From Desulforadius tongensis (GTDB lineage: Bacteria > Bacillota > Desulfotomaculia > Desulfotomaculales > Desulfohalotomaculaceae): a stretch of 64,000 bases of DNA. The position numbers and the translations under genes are program-made. Numbering within the stretch: the first letter of the stretch is position 1; each line of letters begins with the position of its first letter. The notes under the pieces were generated by a model. It had not been told where the DNA came from. It did not search any database and was given only the letters and a program-made list of their open reading frames with translations. This document shows positions 41,972-48,934 of the stretch, piece after piece. The stretch is from assembly GCF_016907915.1 (NCBI RefSeq), contig NZ_JAFBCW010000001.1:1-64000 (forward strand), read 5' to 3'.

Positions 41972-42508
41972 TTAAATGAAATCCGGTTCAATCAGGCCGT
42001 AGTGGCCGTCTTTACGCCTGTACAGCACGTTTACCTGTTCCGAGTCCGCATTGGAAAACACGAAAAAGCTGTGTCCCAGCAGGTTCATCTGCAGGATGGC
42101 TTCATCCACCGACATGGGTTTAACCGCAAAACGCTTGGTTTTTACCACCCGGGGCTCATTCTCCCGCTCTGCCGGGGCAGTTTTCGGCACCGCTTTGCCG
42201 TTGCCGCCGCGCTGTCTTCTTTCAAATAATTTACCCTTATATTTTTCTATCTGTTTTTCTAACTTATCCACCACCAGGTCAATGGAGGTATACATGTCCC
42301 CGGTGGATTCTTCACCTCTTAAGATCAGGCCGTTTACTTTTATAGGGATGGTAACTTCTACTTTTTGTTTATCTCCTTCCACCAGCAGAGTTACCTGGGC
42401 GTCACCCAGATCATCAAAAAACTTTTCCAGCTTGTTAATGCGCTTTTCTACATAGTCCTTCAGTGCCGGTGTTAATTCAATGTTCTTACCCCTAGTGTTA
42501 ATCTTCAT
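41972..42508 (-). CDS. hpf: Ribosome hibernation-promoting factor, long form
   Basis: 178 residues. The N-terminal S30AE/YfiA domain (about 1-105: MKINTRGKNIELTPALKDYVEKRINKLEKFF in its first part) binds the decoding centre. After a linker, the C-terminal domain (about 120-178: RFAVKPMSVDEAILQMNLLGHSFFVFSNADSEQVNVLYRRKDGHYGLIEP) drives ribosome dimerisation, so this is the long 100S-forming type. ATG after AAGGGAG. The hpf-secA-prfB order is common in Firmicutes. Confidence 0.96.
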   Translation of the reverse strand: MKINTRGKNIELTPALKDYVEKRINKLEKFFDDLGDAQVTLLVEGDKQKVEVTIPIKVNGLILRGEESTGDMYTSIDLVVDKLEKQIEKYKGKLFERRQRGGNGKAVPKTAPAERENEPRVVKTKRFAVKPMSVDEAILQMNLLGHSFFVFSNADSEQVNVLYRRKDGHYGLIEPDFI

Positions 42509-42649
42509 ACTTTACCAACTCCCTTCGGCAGAGTTTAAGGATAGTATTCCCAAAACAGCCTTCCGGCTTCCCGGGCCGGAGAAATTATTTCTTATATCTT
42601 ATCACAAATAAACTGCGGGGTAAATCAAACCCTTAAGACTCCGTAAATA

Positions 42650-42677
42650 TTTAAAGGGTACGGTTAAACCGTACCCT
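42650..42677 (-). terminator. Terminator of csp
   Basis: AGGGTACGG (42655-42663) pairs with CCGTACCCT (42669-42677) around TTAAA, with TTTAAATATTT following on the minus strand. Confidence 0.75.
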
Positions 42678-42689
42678 GTTGTTCTCAAA

Positions 42690-42887
42690 TTACAGCTTCA
42701 CTACGTTGGCCGCCTGTGGACCGCGGTCTCCTTCCACTATATCGAACTCAACCTGTTCCCCGTCTTCCAGGGTTTTGTAACCATCCTGCTGAATTGCTGT
42801 GAAGTGAACGAATACGTCGTTTCCTTCCTCACTTTCAATGAAACCATAACCTTTCTTCGCGTTGAACCACTTAACTTTTCCTAACAC
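42690..42887 (-). CDS. Cold-shock-domain RNA chaperone
   Basis: 65-residue single cold-shock domain. RNP1 (KGYGFIE) at about 12-18 and RNP2 (VFVHFTAI) at about 25-32 carry the aromatic nucleic-acid-binding residues. It binds single-stranded RNA/DNA and melts structure. Start is GTG (42885-42887) eight bases after AGGAGG. A strong promoter lies 56 bases upstream and the leader begins with a CACCTG/CAGGTG hairpin. DnaA-box-like 9-mers lie farther upstream (43034-43108). Confidence 0.95.
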   Translation of the reverse strand: MLGKVKWFNAKKGYGFIESEEGNDVFVHFTAIQQDGYKTLEDGEQVEFDIVEGDRGPQAANVVKL

Positions 42888-42942
42888 AAAACATTCCTCC
42901 TAAAAAAATAAAAATAAACCACCTGTTATAAGCAGGTGTCTA

Positions 42943-42971
42943 ATTCTATCATACCCAAGTGGTGCTGTCAA
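42943..42971 (-). promoter_or_regulatory. Sigma-A-type promoter of csp
   Basis: TTGACA (42966-42971) and TAGAAT (42943-42948) on the minus strand with 17 bases between. The transcript would start near 42936 and open with a CACCTG/CAGGTG hairpin. Confidence 0.85.
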
Positions 42972-43033
42972 CAGCATTCGGCGGTATTTATTGCCCGGGG
43001 CTTTGTCGAAAAAAATTTTTTATAAACAAGGGC

Positions 43034-43108
43034 TGTGGGTATAATTCTGTGGATAATGTGGATAAGTCTGTTAATAACCTCTAAAATCAGCACTTTTAAT
43101 GTGGGTAA
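43034..43108 (-). promoter_or_regulatory. Cluster of DnaA-box-like 9-mers
   Basis: Two perfect DnaA boxes, TTATCCACA on the minus strand, abut at 43048-43056 and 43057-43065. Near matches lie at 43034-43042 (ATACCCACA) and 43100-43108 (TTACCCACA). All have the same orientation and lie in AT-rich DNA between comF and csp. It is probably a DnaA-binding cluster outside the origin. Confidence 0.65.
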
Positions 43109-43164
43109 CTTTATTAATACGATCATATTTTGTCATTTTCTGGTTTTCACCGGCCTGCTTTTTG

Positions 43165-43887
43165 TCACCTGCCGCCGGCTTTTGGCGTTGCAGCCAGCGT
43201 CAGCGCCAGCACCGCACCGGCCCCGCCCTGTCGCAAAACATCAGCAGCTGCTGATATTGTACTGCCGCTGGTGATAACGTCGTCAATAATCAGCACCGTC
43301 TTTTGGTAAATATTTACATTATGTGCTAAATAAAATGCCCCCCGCAGGTTCTCTTCCCGCTGCCGGCGGTTTAAATTAATCTGGGGTACAGTGTCCCCGC
43401 GCTTCTTTAACCCGGTGCACAGCGGCTTATTTAAACCGGCGGCCACCACCTGGGCCAGCAGGTGGGCCTGGTTAAAACCCCGGCGCCTTAATTTTGCCTC
43501 CGCCATGGGAACAGGCACCACCACATCCACCTGCCGGTAAACCGGTTCGGCGCTGATTTTTTCTACCATCAGTTTTCCCAGCGGTTGGGCCAGCTGCTGC
43601 CGGCCCCGGTATTTAAAGCGCTGTACCGCTTCCCTGAGGGGACCGCTGTAGGGGCCCACCGACCGGACCATTGTAAAGGGGCAGCTCCGCCCGATACAGT
43701 CAGCACAAACCGGATCACCGGCAGTGGGCCGGCCGCAGCGGCAGCAGTGGGGTTCCTTCTGCCTGGCCCTAAGCCAGCCGGCACATTCCGGGCACAGGGC
43801 ACCCCCCGGGAAGCGGCGGCCGCACAGCGGGCATTGTTCCCGGGGTGGAAAAATCAGGTTCAGCAGTGCTGCTAATAAAGGCCCCAC
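43165..43887 (-). CDS. comF: ComF-family phosphoribosyltransferase-like protein
   Basis: Competence-associated protein of the ComF/GntX family. An N-terminal zinc ribbon (CPLCGRRFPGGALCPEC and CCRCGRP with CADC) precedes a type-I phosphoribosyltransferase fold with the PRPP-binding loop VLIIDDVITSGST. In competent bacteria ComF works with ComFA during single-strand DNA uptake; no comFA is seen here. The frame is open to 43935, but AAGGAG lies inside and GTG at 43885-43887 gives the better start (240 residues). It ends about 57 bases from the DnaA-box cluster. Confidence 0.93.
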   Translation of the reverse strand: MGPLLAALLNLIFPPREQCPLCGRRFPGGALCPECAGWLRARQKEPHCCRCGRPTAGDPVCADCIGRSCPFTMVRSVGPYSGPLREAVQRFKYRGRQQLAQPLGKLMVEKISAEPVYRQVDVVVPVPMAEAKLRRRGFNQAHLLAQVVAAGLNKPLCTGLKKRGDTVPQINLNRRQREENLRGAFYLAHNVNIYQKTVLIIDDVITSGSTISAAADVLRQGGAGAVLALTLAATPKAGGR

Positions 43888-43973
43888 GCCGATCATCTCC
43901 TTACTAAAGCAGCTTAAAACCCCACAATATTCCATGATTTAATTATATAACACTTTACAGCATCCTTGGTAAA

Positions 43974-44381
43974 TCACTTCCTGCCTCTTTTTATGTCATA
44001 CACGTGGGCTTCCACCCTTTGGGCCAGCAGGCGGTCCAAATCGTTATACACCATGCCCAGTATTTTTCTGGCTTCACGGTTCAGCTGCATTTTCACCCTG
44101 GCCACGGCCTCCCGTTTAAACGCCCCGGCCTGTTCCGGCGTCAGTTTGCCGCCGCGGTTCAGGGCCTTGGCTTCTTCCACCAGCGGCATCAGCGATTTAA
44201 CGGCACCGTCCACAGCGGTTTCAACGGCCCGCAAATAGGTTTCCAGCCAGGGCACCCGGCGCCGGTATCTCAAGTAATTGGCGGACTGGTGGATCAGGTA
44301 CACCAGCCAGCCGCCCAGCACCGGAATAAGGGCTAACAGCAGGTCGATTAACATCTCCCGCGGAAACAACTCCAAAAACAT
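43974..44381 (-). CDS. Small single-span membrane protein next to DUF2922/DUF1659 genes
   Basis: 135 residues with one N-terminal hydrophobic helix (about 10-32: MLIDLLLALIPVLGGWLVYLI) and a charged helical cytoplasmic or surface domain (WLETYLRAVETAVDGAVKSLMPLVEEAKAL, then a Lys/Arg-rich region). This recalls phage LL-H-type holins in layout, but no lysin is nearby and similarity is weak. It is the third gene of a minus-strand set DUF1659-DUF2922-this gene, where other Firmicutes often have a small YvrJ membrane protein. A start at TTG 44375 is also possible. Function unknown. Confidence 0.7.
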   Translation of the reverse strand: MFLELFPREMLIDLLLALIPVLGGWLVYLIHQSANYLRYRRRVPWLETYLRAVETAVDGAVKSLMPLVEEAKALNRGGKLTPEQAGAFKREAVARVKMQLNREARKILGMVYNDLDRLLAQRVEAHVYDIKRGRK

Positions 44382-44434
44382 CCCCCCTTTTTATTTCCGG
44401 GCAGGTCAAAAAGACCCGCCCGGCGTTAAGCAGC

Positions 44435-44653
44435 CTAATTTACGCTTAATTCTGTAACTTCACGGTTGACAATTCTGGCGCTGTCAACGGCCACCAGGTC
44501 ACCGCCCTGGGAAGTAAATACATTTTTAGCAATGATGCTTTCCATGGCGGTTTTTACTTCCCCGGCGGTAAGGCCCTCCTTGGGCTCGGGAACACTGATG
44601 GTTACTCTTTTACCGGAAGCATTGATAAACCTCATTTCTAAAGTGGCAGACAC
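44435..44653 (-). CDS. DUF2922 protein
   Basis: 72-residue protein with the DUF2922 pattern: LEMRFINASGKRVTISVPEPKEGLTAGEVKTAMESIIAKNVF and DLVAVDSARIVNREVTEL. GTG start after AAAGGAG. It lies 29 bases after the DUF1659 gene on the same strand. The two small proteins nearly always occur together in Firmicutes; no function is known. Both are beta-rich and lack signal peptides. Confidence 0.88.
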   Translation of the reverse strand: MSATLEMRFINASGKRVTISVPEPKEGLTAGEVKTAMESIIAKNVFTSQGGDLVAVDSARIVNREVTELSVN

Positions 44654-44682
44654 CGCTCATCACTCCTTTGGAAATTATTTTT

Positions 44683-44907
44683 TTACTCGTTATCCAGGGC
44701 GTTCTTATTGATGCGAAAGATGCCGTTCAGTGCGTACTTCTGCAGCCCCGCCAGTATGGTGCCCGCGTCATACACGTCCTGGTCGGCGGCATTAACTTTA
44801 ATGTTGTTAAAGGATTTTCTGCCGAACACCGGGTCACCATTTTCATTGACTCCCTTTTCCAGGTACAGCTGCAGAGTAGATTGAACCATGTTTTTAACCA
44901 CTGCCAT
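44683..44907 (-). CDS. DUF1659 protein
   Basis: 74-residue protein matching DUF1659: STLQLYLEKGVNENGDPVFGRKSFNNIKVNAADQDVYDAGTILAGLQKYALNGIFRINKNAL. ATG after AAAGGGGG with a slightly long spacer. It is the first gene of the DUF1659-DUF2922-membrane protein set. The residues just after the start lack a secretion signal. Function unknown. Confidence 0.88.
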   Translation of the reverse strand: MAVVKNMVQSTLQLYLEKGVNENGDPVFGRKSFNNIKVNAADQDVYDAGTILAGLQKYALNGIFRINKNALDNE

Positions 44908-44995
44908 CTTCAGTAATTCCCCCTTTCAGTTTAGCTGCGGGCCGGCCCGCTGTTTTCATCGATCGATGGTTTAAGTTTACGGTATAAAAGGGGAA

Positions 44996-45025
44996 AAATA
45001 AAAAACCGGCTAACAGCTAGCCGGT
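44996..45025 (-). terminator. Terminator of the membrane GAF gene
   Basis: ACCGGCTA (45005-45012) pairs with TAGCCGGT (45018-45025); the minus strand follows with TTTTTTATTTTT. It is about 40 bases after the stop at 45065. Confidence 0.9.
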
Positions 45026-45064
45026 AGGCAGGTAACAGCTATTTGATTGCAGGTAACCGTTATT

Positions 45065-46273
45065 TTAACCCTTGGGGTCAAAAAACAACGGCAGACGGTT
45101 GGATAGTATGGCATTGGTAACAGCCACCGAGGCCTGTCCTCCCATAATGGTCAGGGTGTGCAGGTGGTGCCGGTCAAAACTGCGCGGGCGCCTGCTGCCC
45201 AGCACAATTACCCCCACCACACCGCCGGTTGACACCAGCGGCACCGCCATCAGCGAGCGCATCACCCGGGGCAGGCCGGGCTTTTCCCTCAGCTCCGGCC
45301 GCCTGCGGGTATCCGCCACCAGCACCGGCTGCCGGTTTTCCGCCACCATGCCCACAAAGCCTTCTCCGGGATAAACGGGCATAAGCCGCAGTTTGCCGGC
45401 CCAGGGGCTGTCCACTATCACCGGGTCAAAATATCCCTTTTCCTCCCGCCACAGGTAAAATACCCCCGTATGGTAACCGGCCACCCGCTTGAATTCTTTT
45501 AATATCAGCTTCATCAATTCATCCAAACCGGTTACCGCCAGCCTGCTGGACACGTTATAAAGGGCGGTTAAATCCCGGTTGACCAGTTCCAGGTTCACAT
45601 ACAGCCGTAAAATGTACTGGCCGGCAATTACCGGTATAAACAGCAGCACCACACCGGCAATGCCGTTTTTCCCGTACATCATGGCCATCAGTATGCCCAC
45701 CGGGGCGGTGAAGAAATAGGTTAAAGCATCCCATTTCAGTGTATCTATCCATGTTACAGAAGGGTAAATATCCCGCCGGGGCAGGTAGTAGTAATACATT
45801 AACAGCTGGTTGATGAGATAGTACCCGGCCACAAAGGCCAGCAGCGGCAGCATGTTGGCCGCCGTTATTTTATTGTCCCCGGCACCGCCCAGGTAATTAT
45901 ACAGGTAAAAGGCACCGTAAGCCGCCAGCACGTACTGGGCGGCGTTAAACAGTGTGGTGCGCAGCGGATTGCCCCGGTTGACAATCCCCCCGGCAATAAG
46001 GGAAGATATCCCCACCACGTAAACGGATTCGGTGCCGCCGTATATCAGGAAGGTGGCCAAAACCACGGCAAAACCACCGGAAACCAGTACCTGGGGAAAG
46101 GTAACGGCAAACCAGTCGGCCAGAATTATTAACGCCGCCATAAACACCAGTTCCCGCCCCAGGTCGATATTTAAATCCGGAAATAACAGTACCAGAATGT
46201 AAACACCGGCACCAATCACCAGCCAGGTGTACAGCACATGCAGCAGTCGCAGCAATTTTAAAACCCCCGCCAA
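45065..46273 (-). CDS. Membrane protein with C-terminal GAF domain
   Basis: 402 residues. About seven hydrophobic helices occupy residues 8-230, then a GAF domain runs from about 250 to 395 (LYNVSSRLAVTGLDELMKLILKEFKRVAGYHTGVFYL, PGEGFVGMVAENRQPVLVAD, SLMAVPLVSTGGVVGVIVLGSRRPRSF). No kinase, GGDEF, phosphatase or DNA-binding output domain follows, so signalling must go through a partner or the membrane part. It is flanked by its own terminator and a gene-free region. Ligand and partner cannot be read from sequence. Confidence 0.85.
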   Translation of the reverse strand: MAGVLKLLRLLHVLYTWLVIGAGVYILVLLFPDLNIDLGRELVFMAALIILADWFAVTFPQVLVSGGFAVVLATFLIYGGTESVYVVGISSLIAGGIVNRGNPLRTTLFNAAQYVLAAYGAFYLYNYLGGAGDNKITAANMLPLLAFVAGYYLINQLLMYYYYLPRRDIYPSVTWIDTLKWDALTYFFTAPVGILMAMMYGKNGIAGVVLLFIPVIAGQYILRLYVNLELVNRDLTALYNVSSRLAVTGLDELMKLILKEFKRVAGYHTGVFYLWREEKGYFDPVIVDSPWAGKLRLMPVYPGEGFVGMVAENRQPVLVADTRRRPELREKPGLPRVMRSLMAVPLVSTGGVVGVIVLGSRRPRSFDRHHLHTLTIMGGQASVAVTNAILSNRLPLFFDPKG

Positions 46274-46581
46274 ATAAGGTTTAGTGAATTAATTCGACAC
46301 CAAAACATTGTTACCTTTATTTACAGACATAAAATGACCGAAACTGTATACTATTGCCTTTATATACCGCAAGATTAGTTAAATTTGCAAAAATAAAAGG
46401 GTTTAAGTAAATACATGTAAAATTTATAAAATTCATAACAATTGCAATGGGCTATAAATGTTAAGAATTGTAGGGGTGGTATTGATTTTGGGATTTATCA
46501 TATGAAGAAGGAATTATTTCCTCAAAACAAGAATGAAGTAAATCAAGAAACTGAAAAAAATAAAAAAATTTTTATAATCAG
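46274..46581. other. AT-rich intergenic DNA upstream of the small RNA
   Basis: No supported gene. A 27-codon Lys/Asn-rich frame (plus 46502-46585) has only a weak ribosome binding site and runs into the small RNA promoter. It probably contains the promoter of the membrane GAF gene. Confidence 0.5.
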
Positions 46582-46610
46582 TTGACAATGGGCATACTGA
46601 TTAATAATAT
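46582..46610 (+). promoter_or_regulatory. Promoter of the candidate small RNA
   Basis: TTGACA (46582-46587), 17-base spacer, TAATAT (46605-46610). A better-matching TATAAT at 46608-46613 has a 20-base spacer. Initiation is expected near 46617. Confidence 0.75.
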
Positions 46611-46616
46611 AATAAT

Positions 46617-46714
46617 GCAGGGCTTTTCAGGCACTGCTTAACTTAGGAGTAGGGCTTTTCAGGCACTACTCATGAAATTAAAACCACTCTAGTTCTTAAT
46701 AGAGTGGTTTTTTT
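46617..46714 (+). ncRNA. Candidate small RNA with twin hairpins and terminator
   Basis: About 98 nt between a promoter and a strong terminator, with no gene downstream on this strand. Hairpin 1 closes with GCAG (46617-46620)/CTGC (46634-46637) and hairpin 2 with GAGTAG (46647-46652)/CTACTC (46666-46671). Both present the same sequence: AGGGCTTTTCAGGCACT occurs at 46619-46635 and 46651-46667, 32 bases apart. The outer stems differ but stay paired, which indicates an RNA-level constraint. Hairpin 3 is the terminator. The apical sequence does not match CsrA (GGA), ANTAR hexaloop or guanidine-II (ACGR) motifs. It may bind a protein or another RNA; this is inference. Confidence 0.75.
46681..46714 (+). 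terminator. Terminator of the candidate small RNA
   Basis: AAACCACTCT (46681-46690) pairs with AGAGTGGTTT (46701-46710), running into seven Ts on the plus strand. Confidence 0.9.
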
Positions 46715-46775
46715 ATTGCTTAAAATCAACCAGCACAGACAAAATAAACCGGTTCTGGAGGGGGTGGGCGGCAGC

Positions 46776-47054
46776 CTAATTTTGTTTTGGCCCACCGAGA
46801 TTATATTTAACACGCAGTCTTTTTAAAATTTCCGGCGTATCGTCACCGCTGCCGGTATCCACCACTATTAACTGCCGGTGGGGATACTTTTTAACCAGCT
46901 GGCTGATAAAATACTCCACCCAGTCTTCCTGATTGCAGAACCATATTTCCAGCTGCCCGTCCGGCTGTTTTTGGGGTAAATAAAAATACTTCACCGCAGT
47001 CCACAGCAGCCACAGGGCAAAGGCGGCCGCAAATAATAAAAACTGTCCCGGCAT
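46776..47054 (-). CDS. Small membrane-anchored glycosyltransferase-like protein
   Basis: 92 residues: one N-terminal hydrophobic helix (about 4-27) and then a beta-alpha-beta segment ending in LIVVDTGSGDDTPEILKRL, which is the nucleotide-binding start of GT-A (family 2) glycosyltransferases. The rest of such an enzyme (DxD and acceptor parts) is missing. The downstream DNA does not continue it, so it is either an intact small protein or a remnant. ATG after GGGGGTGATGG. It is encoded 73 bases after metK and may be read from the same promoter. Function unknown. Confidence 0.7.
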   Translation of the reverse strand: MPGQFLLFAAAFALWLLWTAVKYFYLPQKQPDGQLEIWFCNQEDWVEYFISQLVKKYPHRQLIVVDTGSGDDTPEILKRLRVKYNLGGPKQN

Positions 47055-47127
47055 TCCATCACCCCCATACTTCAGAATATGTACGGGAGCAGCGGCCGGT
47101 GCCGGGACAGTTTTTGGAAAAAGTTGA

Positions 47128-48315
47128 TTATAATGCGTCTGCTCTCAGTGCTTCCGCCTTGTCAGTACGCTCCCAGGGCAGGTTCAGGTCGGGGCGGCCG
47201 AAGTGGCCGTATGCTGCCACCTGGCGGTAGATGGGCCGGCGCAGGTTCAAGTCCCTGATGATGGCGGCCGGGCGCAGGTCAAAGTGTTTTTTCACCAGTT
47301 CCACCAGTTTATCCTCCGCCACCCTGCCGGTGCCAAAGGTATCCACCATTACCGATACCGGGCGGGCCACACCGATGGCATAGGCCAGCTGGATTTCGCA
47401 GCGCTGGGCCAGGCCGGCGGCCACAATGTTTTTAGCCACATAACGGGCAGCATAGGCCGCAGAACGGTCTACCTTGGTGGGATCTTTGCCGGAAAAAGCG
47501 CCGCCGCCGTGGCGGGCATAGCCGCCGTATGTATCCACAATTATTTTTCTGCCGGTAAGGCCGGCATCTCCATGGGGACCGCCGATAACAAATTTGCCCG
47601 AGGGGTTGATAAAGTACCGAACCCTGTCATCCAGCAGTTCTTTGGGCAGTACCGGCAGTATCACCCTGTTGATAATATCTTCCCTGATGGTTTCCTGGGA
47701 AACATCCGGGTGATGCTGGGTAGAAACCACCACGGTGCCCACCCGCACCGGTTTTCCGTTCTCGTACTCAACGGTAACCTGGGTTTTGCCGTCCGGGCGC
47801 AGGTAATCCAGCTCCCCGCTTTTACGCACTTCGGAAAGTCTTCTGGCCAGTTTATGGGCCAGGGCTATGGGCATGGGCATCAGTTCATCGGTTTCATTGG
47901 TGGCATAGCCAAACATCATCCCCTGGTCACCGGCGCCGATTGAATCCAGCTCTTCTTCTTCCACCTGTCCTTCCCGGTATTCCAGCGCCCTGTTTACACC
48001 CTGGGCAATGTCCGGGGATTGTTCATCAATAGATGTAATCACAGCACAGGTGCTGCCGTCAAAGCCAAATTTAGCCCTGGTGTAGCCAATATCCAGTACG
48101 GTATCTCTTACCACTTTGGGGATGTCCACATAGCAGTCGGTGGTAATTTCCCCTCCCACCATCACCAGCCCGGTGGTAACAAAGGTTTCACAGGCCACCC
48201 TGGCCAGCGGGTCTTTGGCCAGAATTTCATCCAGTATGGCGTCGGAAATTTGGTCGGCAATTTTATCGGGGTGTCCTTCGGTTACTGATTCTGAGGTAAA
48301 CAGTGTTTTTGCCAA
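47128..48315 (-). CDS. metK: S-adenosylmethionine synthetase
   Basis: Makes S-adenosylmethionine from methionine and ATP. It has 395 residues. Signatures are [20 protein letters not shown] near the N-terminus, [12 protein letters not shown] around 120, [21 protein letters not shown] with the P-loop-like Asp/Lys residues, and [19 protein letters not shown]. Start is TTG seven bases after AAAGGAGG. A SAM-I riboswitch and terminator precede it, so excess product shuts off its own synthesis. Confidence 0.98.
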   Translation of the reverse strand: MAKTLFTSESVTEGHPDKIADQISDAILDEILAKDPLARVACETFVTTGLVMVGGEITTDCYVDIPKVVRDTVLDIGYTRAKFGFDGSTCAVITSIDEQSPDIAQGVNRALEYREGQVEEEELDSIGAGDQGMMFGYATNETDELMPMPIALAHKLARRLSEVRKSGELDYLRPDGKTQVTVEYENGKPVRVGTVVVSTQHHPDVSQETIREDIINRVILPVLPKELLDDRVRYFINPSGKFVIGGPHGDAGLTGRKIIVDTYGGYARHGGGAFSGKDPTKVDRSAAYAARYVAKNIVAAGLAQRCEIQLAYAIGVARPVSVMVDTFGTGRVAEDKLVELVKKHFDLRPAAIIRDLNLRRPIYRQVAAYGHFGRPDLNLPWERTDKAEALRADAL

Positions 48316-48417
48316 TTGAAAACCTCCTTTGTCTTACCCTGAAAAGGTTATCTTACTAAGCCGGCAGCTGCGGCTCATCCATAAACACTCACTTATCTTA
48401 AAATGAAGCAGCTTAAA

Positions 48418-48443
48418 AAAACCTCTCCACAAGGAGAGGTTTT
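48418..48443 (-). terminator. Riboswitch-controlled terminator in the metK leader
   Basis: AAAACCTCTCC (48418-48428) pairs with GGAGAGGTTTT (48433-48443) and is followed by more Ts on the minus strand. It is the expression platform of the SAM riboswitch. Confidence 0.92.
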
Positions 48444-48469
48444 TATGCACACAGGCATAATAAAACTAA

Positions 48470-48582
48470 CTCCTCATCTTCCGCAGGCATCACACAGCCG
48501 GCGCAGGAATTGGCACCTTGCTCACCAGGTTGCCGGGTTTCATCGGGCCAGTCCCTCCACCTCTCTGGATGAGATAAGTTCC
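48470..48582 (-). ncRNA. SAM-I (S-box) riboswitch aptamer of metK
   Basis: On the minus strand the S-box core reads AGAGAGGTGGAGGGACTGG, then CCCGATGAAACCCGGCAACC, followed by GGTGAGCAAGGTGCCAATTCC and the later stems. P1 closes with CTCATC (48568-48573) against GATGAG (48473-48478). The strictly conserved kink-turn and pseudoknot sequences are recognisable. Together with the terminator at 48418-48443 it should switch metK off when S-adenosylmethionine is abundant. Confidence 0.96.
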
Positions 48583-48605
48583 GTTAATTTGTAAAATTCG
48601 TATAT

Positions 48606-48634
48606 ATATTAACAGACATTATCAATAATGTCAA
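48606..48634 (-). promoter_or_regulatory. Promoter of metK with embedded palindrome
   Basis: TTGACA (48629-48634), 17-base spacer, TAATAT (48606-48611) on the minus strand. A palindrome GACATTAT-CA-ATAATGTC (48615-48632) fills the spacer and most of the -35 box. Confidence 0.8.
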
Positions 48635-48636
48635 TT

Positions 48637-48879
48637 TTATCTCGGTATAGCTTCAATTTCCACCAGTATGGCATCAACACCAAATTTAACCACCCGCTCC
48701 CAGGGTATTACCACTTCACGGCCGGCGCGGAAAACGCCCATTTTCCGGGAGGGCGAAACCACTATGGCCGTTACTTTACCGGTGTTGAGGTCAAAGTGCA
48801 TGTCTGTTACCGCCCCCAGTTTAGACCCGTCCGTTACATTTATAATATCCCTTTTGGCCAGCTCGGTAGCTTTATACAC
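48637..48879 (-). CDS. YlmC/YmxH-family PRC-barrel protein
   Basis: 80-residue single PRC-barrel protein: ELAKRDIINVTDGSKLGAVTDMHFDLNTGKVTAIVVSP and WERVVKFGVDAILVEI. YlmC/YmxH proteins are typical of spore-forming Firmicutes and sporulation-associated, without a defined mechanism. It lies 55 bases downstream of murJ. Its stop is only three bases from the metK -35 box, so readthrough into the metK leader is likely and makes the riboswitch the main control point. Confidence 0.88.
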   Translation of the reverse strand: MYKATELAKRDIINVTDGSKLGAVTDMHFDLNTGKVTAIVVSPSRKMGVFRAGREVVIPWERVVKFGVDAILVEIEAIPR

Positions 48880-48934
48880 ACTGCCACCCCCTTTATTCCC
48901 AGCATATGCCGGGAACGGGCAAAGGGTTACAGTG

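Noticed and set aside
43020-43160. DnaA boxes as the chromosome origin
   Set aside because: No dnaA, dnaN or rpmH nearby; a non-origin DnaA cluster is the simpler reading.
43974-44381. Phage holin and prophage remnant
   Set aside because: Only a weak layout resemblance; no lysin, tail or integrase genes nearby, and the DUF1659/DUF2922 context is non-phage.
46502-46585. 27-codon Lys/Asn-rich frame before the small RNA
   Set aside because: Low complexity, weak ribosome binding site, and its stop overlaps the small RNA -35 box.
46617-46671. Twin hairpins as CsrA, ANTAR or guanidine-II targets
   Set aside because: The apices lack GGA, the A1/G4 hexaloop and ACGR, and the downstream terminator is not followed by a gene.
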